A stretch of DNA of 64,000 nt. Source: Glandiceps talaboti. Lineage: Eukaryota; Hemichordata; Enteropneusta; Spengelidae. Where the stretch lies: contig NC_135559.1 of the NCBI RefSeq assembly GCF_964340395.1, positions 5,752,001 through 5,816,000 of the forward strand, in the 5' to 3' direction. Under the pieces are notes generated by a model, which saw only the letters and a list, made by a program, of their open reading frames with translations, had not been told where the DNA came from and made no database searches. Both the position numbers and the translations under genes were made by a program. Shown here piece after piece: positions 13,643 through 59,600 of this stretch; position 1 is the first letter of the stretch; every line of letters starts with the position of its first letter.

Positions 13643-13720
13643 CTAGCAACATCATCAGTTGTTGCCTAGCAACAGCTAATGTATCATGATGCCTGCTGAC
13701 TTCGCCTTGACTGCCTAGGT
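13643..13720 (-). CDS. Exon-like segment of unrecognised - strand gene (1)
   Basis: Minus-strand frame LGSQGEVSRHHDTLAVARQQ then LMMLL, bounded by gtctgagtag (weak acceptor) and CTAG|gtgaga. It leaves one base that completes a Gly codon with the segment at 10732. Coding-like composition. I do not recognise the protein. Confidence 0.45.
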
Positions 13721-14464
13721 CTACTCAGACACGATGATTTATAAATAGTTCATGTTATAGCATGAAATGTTCATTTCCAATCATTTTATGATCAGTTTCA
13801 ACAACCTATACCTTGTTGTAGTTAAACATTATTAAAACCAATGTCAGATTAGGGTTAAATTTGGGTTTGAAAACTGTTGTTTGGCAGACATTGTCTAACG
13901 AGCTATCCTTCATTGAATCTCAAGATCTGTCTTTACAAATGATGATTCAGTTTGTATTTGGCATCTAGACTAGGAAGACATATATATGGAAAAAACTGGG
14001 ACCTGAATTAAGAATGATTCGATGTTATCAATATTACTCCTCTGGTAGAATACAATAATGCTAATCCAAGATTGTGGGATTGAAATATTGGGGTTTAAAC
14101 AAGTTGTGTATGAAGATGGTATGGGTGACTTTTTCTTCAAAATATTAAATGTCATTTCTAGACATATGTTTGTGGTAAAATTTGGTTTTAATGTTACATG
14201 TAAAAATAGAGAATGTACAAATGTCATTGTGTTGGTTGTTATCAGAATATGGCAGTGCTTTGACTGCATATCTAGTAACAAACATACAGGCAGAATTATA
14301 AAAGATGACACACAATCTACATAATTGTTGAGATAGTTTGTCATTTTTTTGTATACTATATGAAACCAGAATCTAGTTCCATACAATAGCACTCATTCAC
14401 TACCATGTATTAGTTTATTTATCAGCATCTCACCATTTCCTTTCTTTTCTGTCATTTCTTACAG

Positions 14465-46702
<32,238 letters not shown>

Positions 46703-49700
46703 TTATGGAATGGTAGTGAACTCTAGTGCACGTGGCATGTCATGGAGACCATTGGTACAAACTTGGAGACCATTGGTACAGTGTGTTTGTTGACCAGGAC
46801 TGTCAGTGTACAAACTTGGAGACCATTGGTACAGTGTGTTTGTTGACCAGGTCTGTTAGTGTACAAAATGAGGACCACCAAGACAGGACAGTTGGTTACA
46901 TGTAACCACCACTGTTGGTAATGAACTTGTACGATGTGGACAGGACATCTTGTTAACTAGTTTATTTGTTAACAAATTCAGACTATATGGACAGGATAGT
47001 TGGTTAACTCTCACTGTTAATGTATTTGGACAGGACCATACATTAACCAGAGCTGTTCATTATTTATCTAGACACAAACGTTAGTTTACTATCATTGTTT
47101 GTTAACAATTTGTACCATCTTGACAGAACCATTTCATCACCATTACTTACAAGTGTCCAGTACTGGTTCCAAACAAATTTGGATCTTCTGAACAGGATTT
47201 CATATTTACAAGTACTGTTTTTTTTTTCAAGAACTTGTACCATCTAAACCAAACTGTTAGATGACATATCTCCTAGTTGTTTATAGACCAAAGACTTCTC
47301 ATTGACTATCTAATCTAGTGATCCTATACCAATGATAAGCTCAATGCATTCTTGATCCATTTTTTTCTGGACTACACAATTAAGCTGGGAAGCCATAGAT
47401 ACAGATGAATCACACTAACAACAGGACATGTCAGTAACAATCCATCACACACTGACAGGCTCTTGGTCCATGGCTACTTTTTCAAATGGTTATATTTAAG
47501 ACCTAACTCCACTTTATAGTCTGAATGATGGTCAGTCATGTGTGGAAACGATATGTCACCAGCTTACATTATTAAACTCTCATTCAGAAATTCCAACTGG
47601 ATTTCAGCACTAAATATTACATTGAGTTTGTCATTGGTATATGATGATTAGATCAGACAGTCAACGATAAGTCTCTGGTGTAGGTTGTTTACAAATTAGC
47701 TTCGTATGGACAGGATGACTAGTTAACCAGAATGGCTAAATTATTGGTTTACTATTATCCATACTACTATTTAAAATCTGGATTCATAAGACAAAGCATA
47801 TAATTAAGATGATTATGTTGTTAAACAGATATAAACAAGGACTGCTAATTACTGATGTTTACACCACGTTTACAGAAATGAGTTGATGGATATAGTAGTC
47901 TGTATGTACTTCTATTGTCAGACACAGATTTCCAGACAGAACTACAGTATTCATAAACAAAATGGCCTCCATGTGTACAAATGACACTATTTGGCCTCGT
48001 AGATTGTAGTGTTACGTCCTGTACAGAGCAGTTAAAACTAAACAACACTGATAAACATGCTGTGTTGTTACATCTTACTATTCAGTTGAATCGCCAAGTA
48101 CATGTAGACTTGATGATTCAAGTACAGCGCATTATAGATTTAGACTACATGGCATATACTAGACTGTTCAAAAGGGTTGTGCTGCATCTAAATACTTTGA
48201 GGCTAGAACTTTTGTTTTGTACTTGTATGTAATGTGTTAGCTGTACAAGTACTCCTTTCCCACTAAGCCTACATTTCATGTCATCTTTGTCAAAAACGTG
48301 CTGCAGAATATTCTTAATCAGAAACATTTTCACTTTCTTTTCATGCATTTGTATTCTTTCTTACAAATGCATTACTGGCAGCTAAATGTCAAATAATTAT
48401 CTGTTAAAATAGTGCCTCTGGTGAAACCTTGACTTTATGTATATGCAATAACAAGCCTTCTTGCTGTCAACACCTTGAACTTGCGAGGCAGCAGAACAAT
48501 CATATCAAGTTGAAGCATAACTAACGTTGGCAGAACCAGAACTGTTTAATATTTAGGGAAGCAGAAAATAGAAATTTTGTAGTTAATAGACAAGTTGTGA
48601 AAGAGAGAGGGTCATGCAAACAGACACACTGCAAATGTAGAGTCATAACTAATGACTTGCAGCATTTAGCCTGTTTACAGCACTGTTGAGATACAACATT
48701 ATTAACTGAATTTTCACTGAAAATTGCTACAAGTGTTGATAACTTATTTAGCATTCCCACATACCGTGGACATTTCCGCATGCATTCCCTGCAGTCATGG
48801 ATGGTGGAATGCTAAATGTGTATACTATACGCCTTAGTATATTTTATAGAACATGAGTTTAGGATGATAACTGACACCTATGTATTAAAATAGAATTTAG
48901 TAAAAGGGAGGCCCAAGAAAAGTTTATGCTGCGAGGAGGCATGAAAATGCCACCGTCTTCATAGTCTATTTATTCATCTTTCTGCTTCAAATTTGCAGCT
49001 AAAATATTATGAAATTTATTAACGACTTGTGAAAAATGATGTTGTACACCCAGAATGACTAATATCTCATAGGTACTGTAGTTGAAAAACTAGCTTTTAG
49101 TAGCTTTCATGTGAATTTTACCTTCCATCTACTTAGTATTTATTGAAAGACAGTCATGTTGGTATCAGAATTAGGCTGGGTTTTTAATATTGCTTGAAGC
49201 CAGTTCTGAATTCCTGATATTGTGGGTGAGTGAGGAAATTGTAGTTACTATTTTGAAAAATCCAAAAAGTGGTTTGCTAGATTCTTCTTTTGCTAGGGGG
49301 ATGCTGCTACATGAACCGTCTTTGGTTGGAAAACACTTGTTTTGTTGTATTCTTTTGCCCGATGATATCAGTTTGAATTCGCACACTCAGAGGTAAAGAG
49401 ATTACTGAAGTGACTCTGATTCTGATTCTGAGTACAAATCAACATTAAGAAAGCTTTTTAAAAAAAGCCACTATTTTTGTACTGTGCACTCTCATTCTAA
49501 AGATTTTACAACTTTTTTCAGTTTTTGATAAGAAATCTTTGGTATATAGTAGCACTCATTCTTACAGATTGATTGGCAGCTGGTTTTGCCACATGTCAAA
49601 ATACTTTTTGTGCTATTTTACCGAGAAGACAGGGTTTTTTGGTTTAAAAGCATACTTGAAATCTTTAATAGCAGCCTTTAAGGTGTAAATAAACAAAACT

Positions 49701-50833
49701 ACTTTTTGTGCTTTTTTACACAAAAAATGTTTTGGGGTCATATTATGATTCTAGTCAAATACATGAAAGCTTTGGCGCACTGCACACTTTACAATTATCA
49801 AAATGGTGAAGAATTTTTAGTGCCATTTTTAGAGCAAAAAAAGTGTAGAAGTTGGAATACAGTAACAATAAAACACAGTTGGTCATGAATTTTGTGACGG
49901 AAAGTCTCGGTATTTTAAATTATCAAAGAACTTTGAAAAAAAATCTGTAAATACACCAGCTCTGTTTTTGTTTTTGTAAGAAATCTGATACAAAATGTTT
50001 TTTTTTGTTTAGTTTAGTAGAATGTGTGTGTTATTTTTGTCTACCATGAAGATCACTAGTATCACTGCCAATTGCTGTAATGCAGCACTTTAGTTCTTTT
50101 GGCCTCTAGTCACGGTACTTACTGTTAGTTTTCCAATCTGGTCAACATTTTATGCTAAATTACGCATTCTATGACAAGACTTACAGAGTGTTGTGACATA
50201 CAAGACTCGCAGATAATCTAACATCAAAGCAATGTTGCAGATGTCACTAGTCTTGTCAGTGTTATGTGAACACACACAATAACCCTATCTCACATAAAAC
50301 TGTTAATACACACTATTTTGGTTATCAGAAAAACAAAAGATTGCTAACTTTGGCCACTTGGAGTGCTGTTTGGAAGCAGCCGTATAGTCTCACCTCCTGA
50401 TTGAAAACAATCAGTATTCCTAGTGTATTACAGCAAATGTTGGTGGCATTCTAAACCGGTGAATACAGTCCTGCCAATTTTGTTTCAGACTGCATATAAT
50501 TTTTAGGAACTTGGGGAATTGTTTTAGAGATATTTGTAGACTGCGTAATGTACTGGCATTTGACTCGCATCATAGGGACTCCATCTTGTAAAATTTCACT
50601 TGAAAGTGACTGCATGGTGAAAAATAAAACATGGCATATTTTGTACTTTTAAATGCAAACACTTCTGTACAACTCTCATTGAATGTTCCAGTTTACTTGT
50701 ATACACAAATTTTTTTATGATGTACATAATTATTATAATTATCTATCAATTCTTTGCAACTAGTGTCCCTAGGTCTTTGTGATCAGAAAAACAGCTGTCA
50801 AAACAAATAAATGAATGTTACCTGCCTATTGAG
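46703..50833 (+). other. LRCH 3' UTR and intergenic DNA
   Basis: No convincing coding exon was seen. Just after the stop (46738-46862) a roughly 53-bp segment containing gagaccattggtacagtgtg is repeated about twice. AATAAA hexamers on this strand occur at 49688 and 49867 among others, so the UTR end cannot be fixed. Around 49195-49430 a compositionally distinct stretch ends in a short (ATTCTG)n run, resembling the 3' tail of a LINE or SINE. The rest is AT-rich with no recognised feature. Confidence 0.5.
46738..46862. repeat. Short tandem duplication in LRCH 3' UTR
   Basis: acaaacttggagaccattgg...tgtttgttgaccagg occurs about twice with a partial third start, immediately after the stop codon. 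Confidence 0.8.
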
Positions 50834-50979
50834 AAGAACGCCGTCAGTACAGTGAAGCTATTAAAAAGACAAAACGTTGTCAGGCCAATGAAATTTATAA
50901 ACAGCTGATGTTTCCGGATTCTATTGAGAACAAACTATGTGAAGAAATAACACTGGAATTACGTCAATGTTTGCACTGA
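50834..50979 (+). CDS. Orphan terminal exon-like segment, unknown protein
   Basis: After a weak acceptor (cctgcctattgag) an open frame of 47 codons runs to TGA at 50977. It begins ERRQYSEAIKKTKRCQANEI, continues YKQLMFPDSIENK and ends LELRQCLH. The charged, balanced composition and GC-containing third positions look coding, unlike the flanks, but no upstream exon was identified. It could be the last exon of an unrecognised gene, an alternative end of LRCH, or a decayed retrocopy. I do not recognise the protein. Confidence 0.4.
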
Positions 50980-53430
50980 TGTCTTCTCAATCATGACATC
51001 ATAGTGAACATTTCATATCTGTCATACTTAGAATGTAGTACTATCCTGTCTGATAGAGATATAAGAATTGAAACCAAATTATTACTTGCAGGCTAACATA
51101 TCAATCTGTGCCAAACTAAGGATGCCTTAAAAGAGACCCCTTATCTTTCTTCTATATTACAGTACCATTATCAAACCATCTTCTGTTCCATTTGTGTCTG
51201 TACTTGTGTGTCAAGCTAAAATTAATTAATATGAAGTAACACTCAGAGTTAAAAACATAGAAATACAGGTAATGTACAAGAACACACCTGCAAATGGTGC
51301 CAGATGTATTCAGTGTTGTACAGACTTCATTATTACACCTGTTTTATTTTGACCCTTCAATCAGCTGTAGCCATGTGAAATCAAGTGTCACGAAGGTGAC
51401 TTTTTGCTCTAATATCACCTTTGACCCAATGTACACAAAGTAGTAAGAAGTCGAACCAAAGAGTTTTGTTCACATAAAAATATGTAGTCGTGTATATCGC
51501 TGAAGTGTTTTTGACCCAAAATAGTTTTGTCTACACTTTGACAGCCATCACTTGAACAATAGGTATTGCTAGGACTAAACAATATGAAATCGCAAAAAAA
51601 GACTTCAACTTTAGCAAGAATTTTTTTTGTACTATAGTAAGATAGTCTTACCATGCATGAACTTGGAGTAATTTAATTTTTATGATATTTGTAATTTCAG
51701 GAGATGTTTAGGGGGGTTCCCCTGTCTCCTGGTGAGTTTTAAAAGACTCCGTTTTTGCAGGGGTAAGCTTCCTTGGTAATTTTTGCTAATATGTGAGATT
51801 TTTGAACAGTCTGTAAATATTGTCCAAGTCACCAGGAAAGACATCTTCTAATAAAATAATGTATATTGTGTAAAACTGAAAAACATTATGTGTCTTGTTT
51901 TATTTTGTCAATTTTTGTAACGAGAGTTCGAAGATGTGAAGGTTACTGTTACACTGTACAATATAGACTATCTCAGCCTTGGGAGCATTGCTAGCAGAAA
52001 GTGTCTGTTTTGTATGTACTGATATTTACCTGTTCTAATATCCTTGCACTGTATGACCTTATTGACTACATTGGACTAACCATTCATTGACATGTTATTG
52101 CAACCCACCGTGTTACTGCAATGGTCCTGACTGATCGAGACAATCACAATGACACATCACCGAATGGTTATCCCATATAGTCGATGACGGCACACAGTAC
52201 CAGGATGTTAGATATGCATTAGGTGCAAAACAGCCGCTTTTGCTGGCGATGCTCCACAGACTGTGATAGAGTCTATGTTACACTACACAATATTGTATCC
52301 ACAACTATCTCTTATTTGTATGCTTGGATCTTCATTACTTTATAACTTCCATTCTGAGCCATATAATTAACAGGAACATTTTAATAATATATAACAAAAG
52401 TATCTCTAAAGTTCCAGAGTTTGCATAAATATATACAAACAACTAAACGAAACATGCTTTTAACAAAAAACTTCAACATCAAGTTATTGCTAACTAAGAG
52501 ACCAACTATAACAAATATGGCTGCCATTCAGTAAATGGTGATATGAGCACCAAAAGTAAATACTTTTGTACATTATTCTTCATCTGTATTACCTGCACAC
52601 ATGATTTATAAGAAATTGCCAGTGAAAAATTGCAAGAAAAAGTCTGCAATATGCAAGAAATGGACTGATTTTGAAAAGTGACCCTCGGGTCAAGGGTCAA
52701 TGTCCTAAAAGAGAGTTTTCATCTAATGACATGGGGGTAGACGTTTGAATGAAGTCTCTTAAGTATCAAAGGTTTGAGTTCTACAGTAAATACTGATTTT
52801 TAAGTATAAATATGGCAGCCAATATATGTCACATAAATGTCACCTTTGTGTCAGGTATGAATGAAATTGGATAATACTGGTCACAGAAATCAGACTGACA
52901 GATGAACCGACGGACAGCCACAGCCCATCATAATAGCCCCTCCTTTGGGGCTAAATAACTTGACAAAACAAAATAAAACAAACAAATCACAGGGAACTAT
53001 AATTTTCGTTCATGGAACAAAATACAAAGGAAAAAAACTGATTTAAGAGAACTATCTAAATTTAACAATTTGGTTCAATTTTGTATATGGATGAAGTATG
53101 ATTCTGTTTTCTGACGGATGTACTGTTTGCAGTCAGCTGTCTACATAGCAATTGCCAGAAACTTGACGATGCATATTTTAATGAGTACAATATCCAACTA
53201 ACTTTCCACATGATTACATCAACCAAGACAAACTGTAAATTTAAGTATATATGGATGTATTTTTTTCAGAGATTACATGATATGCAAATTATTTTCCCCA
53301 AATCATACAAATAATCCCTGATTAAGAAGACCGAAATTTTCAGTCCATAATCTTTTGGAAAGCATCCAATACCAATTGTTGATTTCAGTAATTTTAACCG
53401 AAATTTCTTCAGAGCTGATGTCCGTAGATG
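50980..53430. other. Intergenic region between convergent genes
   Basis: AT-rich DNA between the LRCH side and the stop of the TDP1-like gene. On the minus strand an ATTAAA hexamer (plus-strand 53177-53182) lies about 250 bases past that gene's stop and could be its poly(A) signal. Plus-strand AATAAA occurs near 51849. No recognised gene apart from the possible 31-bp micro-exon at 51701. Confidence 0.4.
51701..51731 (+). CDS. Possible 31-bp micro-exon
   Basis: Bounded by a good acceptor (gatatttgtaatttcag) and a good donor (CCTG|gtgagt). In one frame it reads EMFRGVPLSPG. No partner exon was identified, so this may be chance; reported because both splice signals are strong. Confidence 0.2.
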
Positions 53431-53671
53431 TTAAGTTTTCAAGAAGCGTCTCTTTGCACATGCCAACACAGTTTTCTTATATTGAATACTAGTGGGTCCA
53501 CGTAGGCTAGTCTTCTTTGATAAACTAATGTTGTACACGTTACTCAACAGATTGTTAACGTAAGCACCTCTGGACTCTGGTTTGATAATTTGCATAGGTC
53601 CCTCTGATTGGAAATTTGGTGAGCACGGATTAGTATCCATTCCTATCACCATCATACCAGTGTATTTAACC
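53431..53671 (-). CDS. TDP1-like terminal exon and stop
   Basis: Acceptor taatgttttcttacag. Encodes VKYTGMMVIGMDTNPCSPNF, QSEGPMQIIKPESRGAYVNN and ACAKRRFLKT, then TAA at 53433-53431. It continues the KIVYIPK end of the previous exon in phase. Function unknown. Confidence 0.9.
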
Positions 53672-56600
53672 CTGTAAGAAAACATTAAGATTTATGAAAT
53701 ATGCATTGATGTAGTACTTTTTTTGTTGTCAAATTATAGACCTCATGCAATCTGATTAAAATCCGGTGTAGTGTACTTGCCATGATCTCTTGTCAGCTCT
53801 TACGTTTACTGTCATTTGTTCGTTTGTCAGAGCTGTTAACTACATGACACAACACCAAAGGTTTTCCCAAGCCACACGTGCCGAATGAATTCACTCAACA
53901 AATGAAAATGCGTAATGTGTAATTTCGTGTACTCATGATTGAATGAAATAACTTATTAGAAAACTTGTGTAATTTTTCAAGATCATACATGTAGCAGTGT
54001 CCTGGGACAGAGTAAATGGATTGAAAATATCGTGAACTATGAACTAATGTCATGATTGTGATAGAAATGGTAGGAACAGTCTAGCTACACATGCCTTCAC
54101 TATCTCACACCACTTACTTAGGTATGTAAACTATCTTCTCTTTCTCCACCTGCTGCCAATCTCCATAAACATCTTTGGCATCTTGTGTCTCACTTCTTGC
54201 ACCATCATAAGTCTTCTTCTTTACAGCATCACATGACGATGTAATCGAGTCTACCAGGTGTGCAGACATGTTCCATTTATCTACTTCCTGGTTGCTAGCA
54301 CATTGCTGGTCACTCCTACAATTATAATATGACTGTTTTATCTACTTCCTGGTTGCTAGCACATTGCTGGTCACTCCTACAATTATAATATGACTGTTTT
54401 ATCTACTTCCTGGTTGCTAGTACATTGCTGGTCACTCCTACAATTATAATATGACTGTTTTATCTACTTCCCGGTTGCTAGCACATTGCTGGTCACTCCT
54501 ACAATTATAATATGACTGTTTTATCTACTTCCTGGTTGCTAGCACATTGCTGGTCACTCCTACAATTATAATATGACTGTTTTATCTACTTCCCGGTTGC
54601 TAGCACATTGCTGGTCACTCCTACAATTATAATATGACTGTTTTATCTACTTCCTGGTTGCTAGTACATAGCTGGTCACTCCTACAATTATAATATGACT
54701 GTTTTATCTACTTCCCGGTTGCTAGCACATTGCTGGTCACTCCTACAATTATAATATGACTGTTTTATCTACTTCCCGGTTGCTAGCACATTGCTGGTCA
54801 CTCCTACAATTATAATATGACTGTTTTATCTACTTCCTGGTTGCTAGTACATAGCTGGTCACTCCTACAATTATAATATGACTGTTTTATCTACTTCCCG
54901 GTTGCTAGCACATTGCTGGTCACTCCTACAATTATAATATGACTGTTTTATCTACTTCCCGGTTGCTAGTACATAGCTGGTCACTCCTACAATTATAATA
55001 TGACTGTTTTATCTACTTCCCGGTTGCTAGCACATTGCTGGTCACTCCTACAATTATAATATGACTGTTTTATCTACTTCCCGGTTGCTAGCACATTGCT
55101 GGTCACTCCTACAATTATAATATGACTGTTTTATCTACTTCCTGGTTGCTAGCACATTGCTGGTCACTCCTACAATTATAATATGACTGTTTTATCTACT
55201 TCCTGGTTGCTAGCACATTGCTGGTCACTCCTACAATTATAATATGACTGTTTTATCTACTTCCTGGTTGCTAGCACATTGCTGGTCACTCCTACAATTA
55301 TAATATGACTGTTTTATCTACTTCCTGGTTGCTAGCACATTGCTGGTCACTCCTACAATTATAATATGACTGTTTTATCTACTTCCTGGTTGCTAGCACA
55401 TTGCTGGTCACTCCTACAATTATAATATGACTGTTTTATCTACTTCCTGGTTGCTAGCACATTGCTGGTCACTCCTACAATTATAATATGACTGTTTTAT
55501 CTACTTCCTGGTTGCTAGCACATTGCTGGTCACTCCTACAATTATAATATGACTGTTTTATCTACTTCCTGGTTGCTAGCACATTGCTGGTCACTCCTAC
55601 AATTATAATATGACTGTTCTAAAACAAAGTCATACTTCACGGTGGACCAAAAAGTATCTCAATTATAATTAGCTAAAATAGGGTAAGAGCATTCTGGAAG
55701 TTTCTTAAAAGGTTTTTACTGAAAGATATTTATTTTGTTACAGATTTTTGCAAAAAGTTTTAATTTATGAAAATTACATATAAATTTGGGGATAATCTCA
55801 AAATTTTGCTTGGAAGAAATTTTTTTTTTCAGATTCAGTACCACCAAAATACCCTAAAGCAATAGGCCTTTCCAAAATTTGCCATGGTGGTGCTCTACTT
55901 CCTGTCCGTGTGTACCTTGGGGGTATACATGGTATAGGTTACTTGGTTAATCATAAAGCACTGCTGCTTTCCTTGATGTCTGAACAATATGAAAAACATC
56001 CTTGATTTACACTTCTACAGAATACCAAGGGACGAAGCTCTTAAGAAATGGTACTATGAGGTGATGACACCCCCCAATTTGAGTGAGGGCGCTGTATTCT
56101 CATTTTCCTGTCTGCAGTCTGCAATGGCCAATTATCTTCTTTACACTGAAATGCATACAGCTATCACATTTTCTGGAATTAGAATTAGACCATACCCCCG
56201 GTACATACCTAACTTGACAACTATTCAGAATCCAGTATACTCTCCAATAATGCTTCTTCTTGCATGCCAAAACTGCTAACAATGAACCCATGCCTGGCAT
56301 ACAATCTCCATTTGGATAGACTTTCTTCAGTTCATCTTTCATTATGTGTATATTGGTATAGTTACCGATCTCCTCACATCTTGTCAGTAACTCCTGCTTT
56401 CTGTACAAATATAACAAAGTCACCGTTGACTGGATTGTTCCATCTGCCCATCATACAAAATTATGTCAATTTATTCATACCATCTTCAATGTTAACTCAA
56501 TGCTGATTGGTTTGTTCATTCTAACCATCTACAATATTAAGTCAATGTTGATTGGTTTGTTCATTCTAACCATCTTCAATGTTAACTCAATGCTGATTGG

Positions 56601-59600
56601 TTTGTTCATTCTAACCATCTACAATGTTAAGTCAATGCTGATTGGTTTATTCATTCTAACCATGTAACAGTGAAGTCAATGCTGATTGGTTTATTCATTC
56701 TAACCATGTAACAGTGAACTCAATGCTGATTGGTTTATTCATTCTAACCATGTAACAGTGAAGTCAATGCTGATTGGTTTATTCATTCTAACCATGTAAC
56801 AGTGAAGTCAATGCTGATTGGTTTATTCATTCTAACCATGTGAAGTCAATGCTGATTGGTTTGTTAAACCATCCAGAATGTGAACATTACGATTAAAAAT
56901 TTCCCCACCAAAGTTGATAAATTCAAAATATTTTTCTCTCTGGCAGATAGTTTTAGGTCCAGAATATGTTGATTTATGTAACATTCAACCTATTAAGTTT
57001 ACTTACAATTTATATCACTTCATTTTACCCACAGTACCTTTCAGTTACCACAGCAACCTTTCAGTTACCCATAATCCAATGCATGTACCTGAAAAACTGA
57101 GCTTCCTCTTCATTGGTTGGTTGAGAGTGAGTACGTGCAACATAGTAGTTATTGAAGTCGGCATAAATCTCTGCAATGAAATGATAGACCTTCTCGTCCT
57201 CAGCCATTGGTAGAGCTCTGAGTAATGACATCGGGTATGCACTCAGTGGGTATGTCATCAAACGGTGTTCATTGTATGGAAGAGTGACATGGGAGAAGTC
57301 TGGTGCCAACCATTGTAGACCTGTAGAATGTGAATAGAAGGAATTACAGGATTTATTTGTCAAATAGACTATTTTCTTTCAGCGGTTTGTGTTCATGAGC
57401 TTTCAATTTGTAATTTGGTATATTTAGTGATAGCCTAGATGCTAGGCTTGTAGTTGATTTGATCTATGACCCATCACAACTAATACCTAGAATTGTGCTA
57501 ACTTTTACATGAAGTGTTGGCCAGAAAATGAGCGCATATTTTTACACTGGGTTTTAAATCTACCCATAGGTGTTGGCCAATCACACAAAAGGATAAATAC
57601 CATGATGGACTTAGACATGTGTATGTTGGAGATGAGCTGTTGCGCTATTTGAAATTGTATGTATATAATTTTGGCAAATGATGAGAAGAAGTGGAGAACG
57701 AGATCTGGCTTATACAAAAGGTGTTCATTATATTGTCCAATAGTCTGTAAGGGACGCCATCACACCTCGTCAACTCTGGCCAGCGAGGGCGGAATAACAT
57801 GACATATCTTACAGTCTAATTGCCTAATGACTCCAATGTCACTGCAAGTCAAGAAACCAAAATCTTGAAAAAAAGTAGAAACAAGATAAAGTTAATAAAT
57901 CAGATATAAAAACCACAAATATGATAAGAAATTTTTACATGTACCTTTCCCTTTACAGAATTTATGTGGTACATGTAATACAGCAAGTTCATAGTTGTAT
58001 ACTTTGAGAGCGTTTCTTCGGGGCAAACTTTCACCCCATGCCCTGTAACTCAGACCATGACTACCAACTAATAACCAGCCATATCGACGTATACCTGTAA
58101 CACAAGACAATTATAATAGCTAACTTTTCATTATCAAAATATGACACTTCAGCCATGTTTATACAATGTTATTTCCATATGAAAACACAACTATTCGTTT
58201 CACCTACTGTTTACACAGATTCATGCAAACAACCAAAACTGTAACTATTGAAAAACACACAAATTTGACCTCAGGAATGTTCATTCAGCTTTTCAATTTT
58301 TCTTAATAACAATCATGATGTGCTCAAGTCAAAGTGTTGTTATCTATCAAGTAAAACAACAACAAAAACTTGCAAAATGATTCACTTTGATGTATATGTC
58401 ACAAATAGTCTTCAGGTAAATGTTGTATGTCACACTTTCTGTAAAAATGTGACATTTATGAAAAACACACAAATAGCCATTTTACCTATCAAGGGGGCTT
58501 ACCTTTAAAGTGGCCATATGGATGGAGATTTGGTATTTATTTTTATATTTTTTTTAATTTCAAAAATTTTTTTATAAGGACTTCCTACTTGAAAAATCAA
58601 TGTTGTACATACAATAACAAAAGATTTTCACATTTATCAGCTTTTTGCAATGTATCAAGTTACAAACACAGACTTGGTCTATGTTGTTTCTCATTGATTT
58701 TTCAAGTAGGAAACCATGATAAAATTGTTTTATGAATTAAAAATCCAAAATAAATACCACTCCTCATCCATATAGCCACTCTAAGTTTTTTCTATAACTT
58801 GTTTAAAAACTGACATAATACTAAATTTAGTACTTTGACTTGGTTCTACTACAATTGATCATTAAAATGAGATCACCTAGTATTATGAAGTCTTTACAAT
58901 TCATACCTTTCTCTGCATTGGTGTCTTTCACATCACAAAGCCGACTGGCAACCTGCAAAAACAAGAAGACTACAGATATTTCTTACTACACTGGGGATGT
59001 GAGCTGTGAAGTTGAAATACCAACATCTACCAACATAAATGTTGTATCACATCTCAATCATATTTAACAAATAAAAGTTATTTCCACAATAATATATAAC
59101 ACTATCCCAATATAGAAGCTTGTGTAACCAATTGCACTTTTCACTTTTTAGAGATCCTGGTAAATCTAAGAAGAGAAATGATAAGTCCATACTTACCCTA
59201 GAATTCCAGACAATCTTACCAAAGATAGGGTCAGTATTGTCAACCATGTATGGCCTTACTTGGAACATGCTGCCAAAGAGTCAAAGTTTTCAACGATATC
59301 AGATATAAATATACCTCTCATAGCTGTGTAATGCTTTACACAAAATAGAGCCCATATCATAGTTTTTGTCAATGATATTATGCAAGTATGTAATAGTCAC
59401 CAAAATTCAACCTAAGTTGGACAACATCGGGTTCAACATTGTGAAGTTCTTACACGTGTCTCATGTGGTTCAATTGGTGCTTCCATCATTTTTACAATGA
59501 ATATCAACTCAAGTTTTGAAAATGTTATGATCCAAGTTATTACTTTTTTCTTGTCATGATAAACATTCATTTAAAATGTCCAGACTTTCATTATTTAGTT

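Larger units (their letters stand above)
4734..14464. other. Sparse region upstream of LRCH exons
   Basis: Apart from the minus-strand exon candidates it contains a 91-bp tandem duplication (7366-7553), a long (CAC/CAT)n tract (9313-9597), degenerate repeats of a tcattcaaaccttgcacaaa motif (10310-10580) and CTAAGGGG-type MITEs (5597-5678, 12728-12808). Many short open frames were read and not accepted. The LRCH initiator exon should lie here or further left and was not recognised. Confidence 0.4.

Noticed and set aside
13610-13653. Plus-strand frame ARLAELNKELHLT followed by stop after a good acceptor
   Set aside because: Overlaps the better supported minus-strand exon and its donor; probably a shadow.
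13661-13673. gttgcctagcaac, a perfect RFX X-box-like palindrome
   Set aside because: It lies inside the minus-strand coding-like exon 13643-13720 (codons for VARQQ), so coding constraint explains it as well as a regulatory site.
54278-55619. Regular direct repeats suggestive of a CRISPR array
   Set aside because: Units are contiguous with no unique spacers, in a eukaryotic intron; it is a minisatellite.
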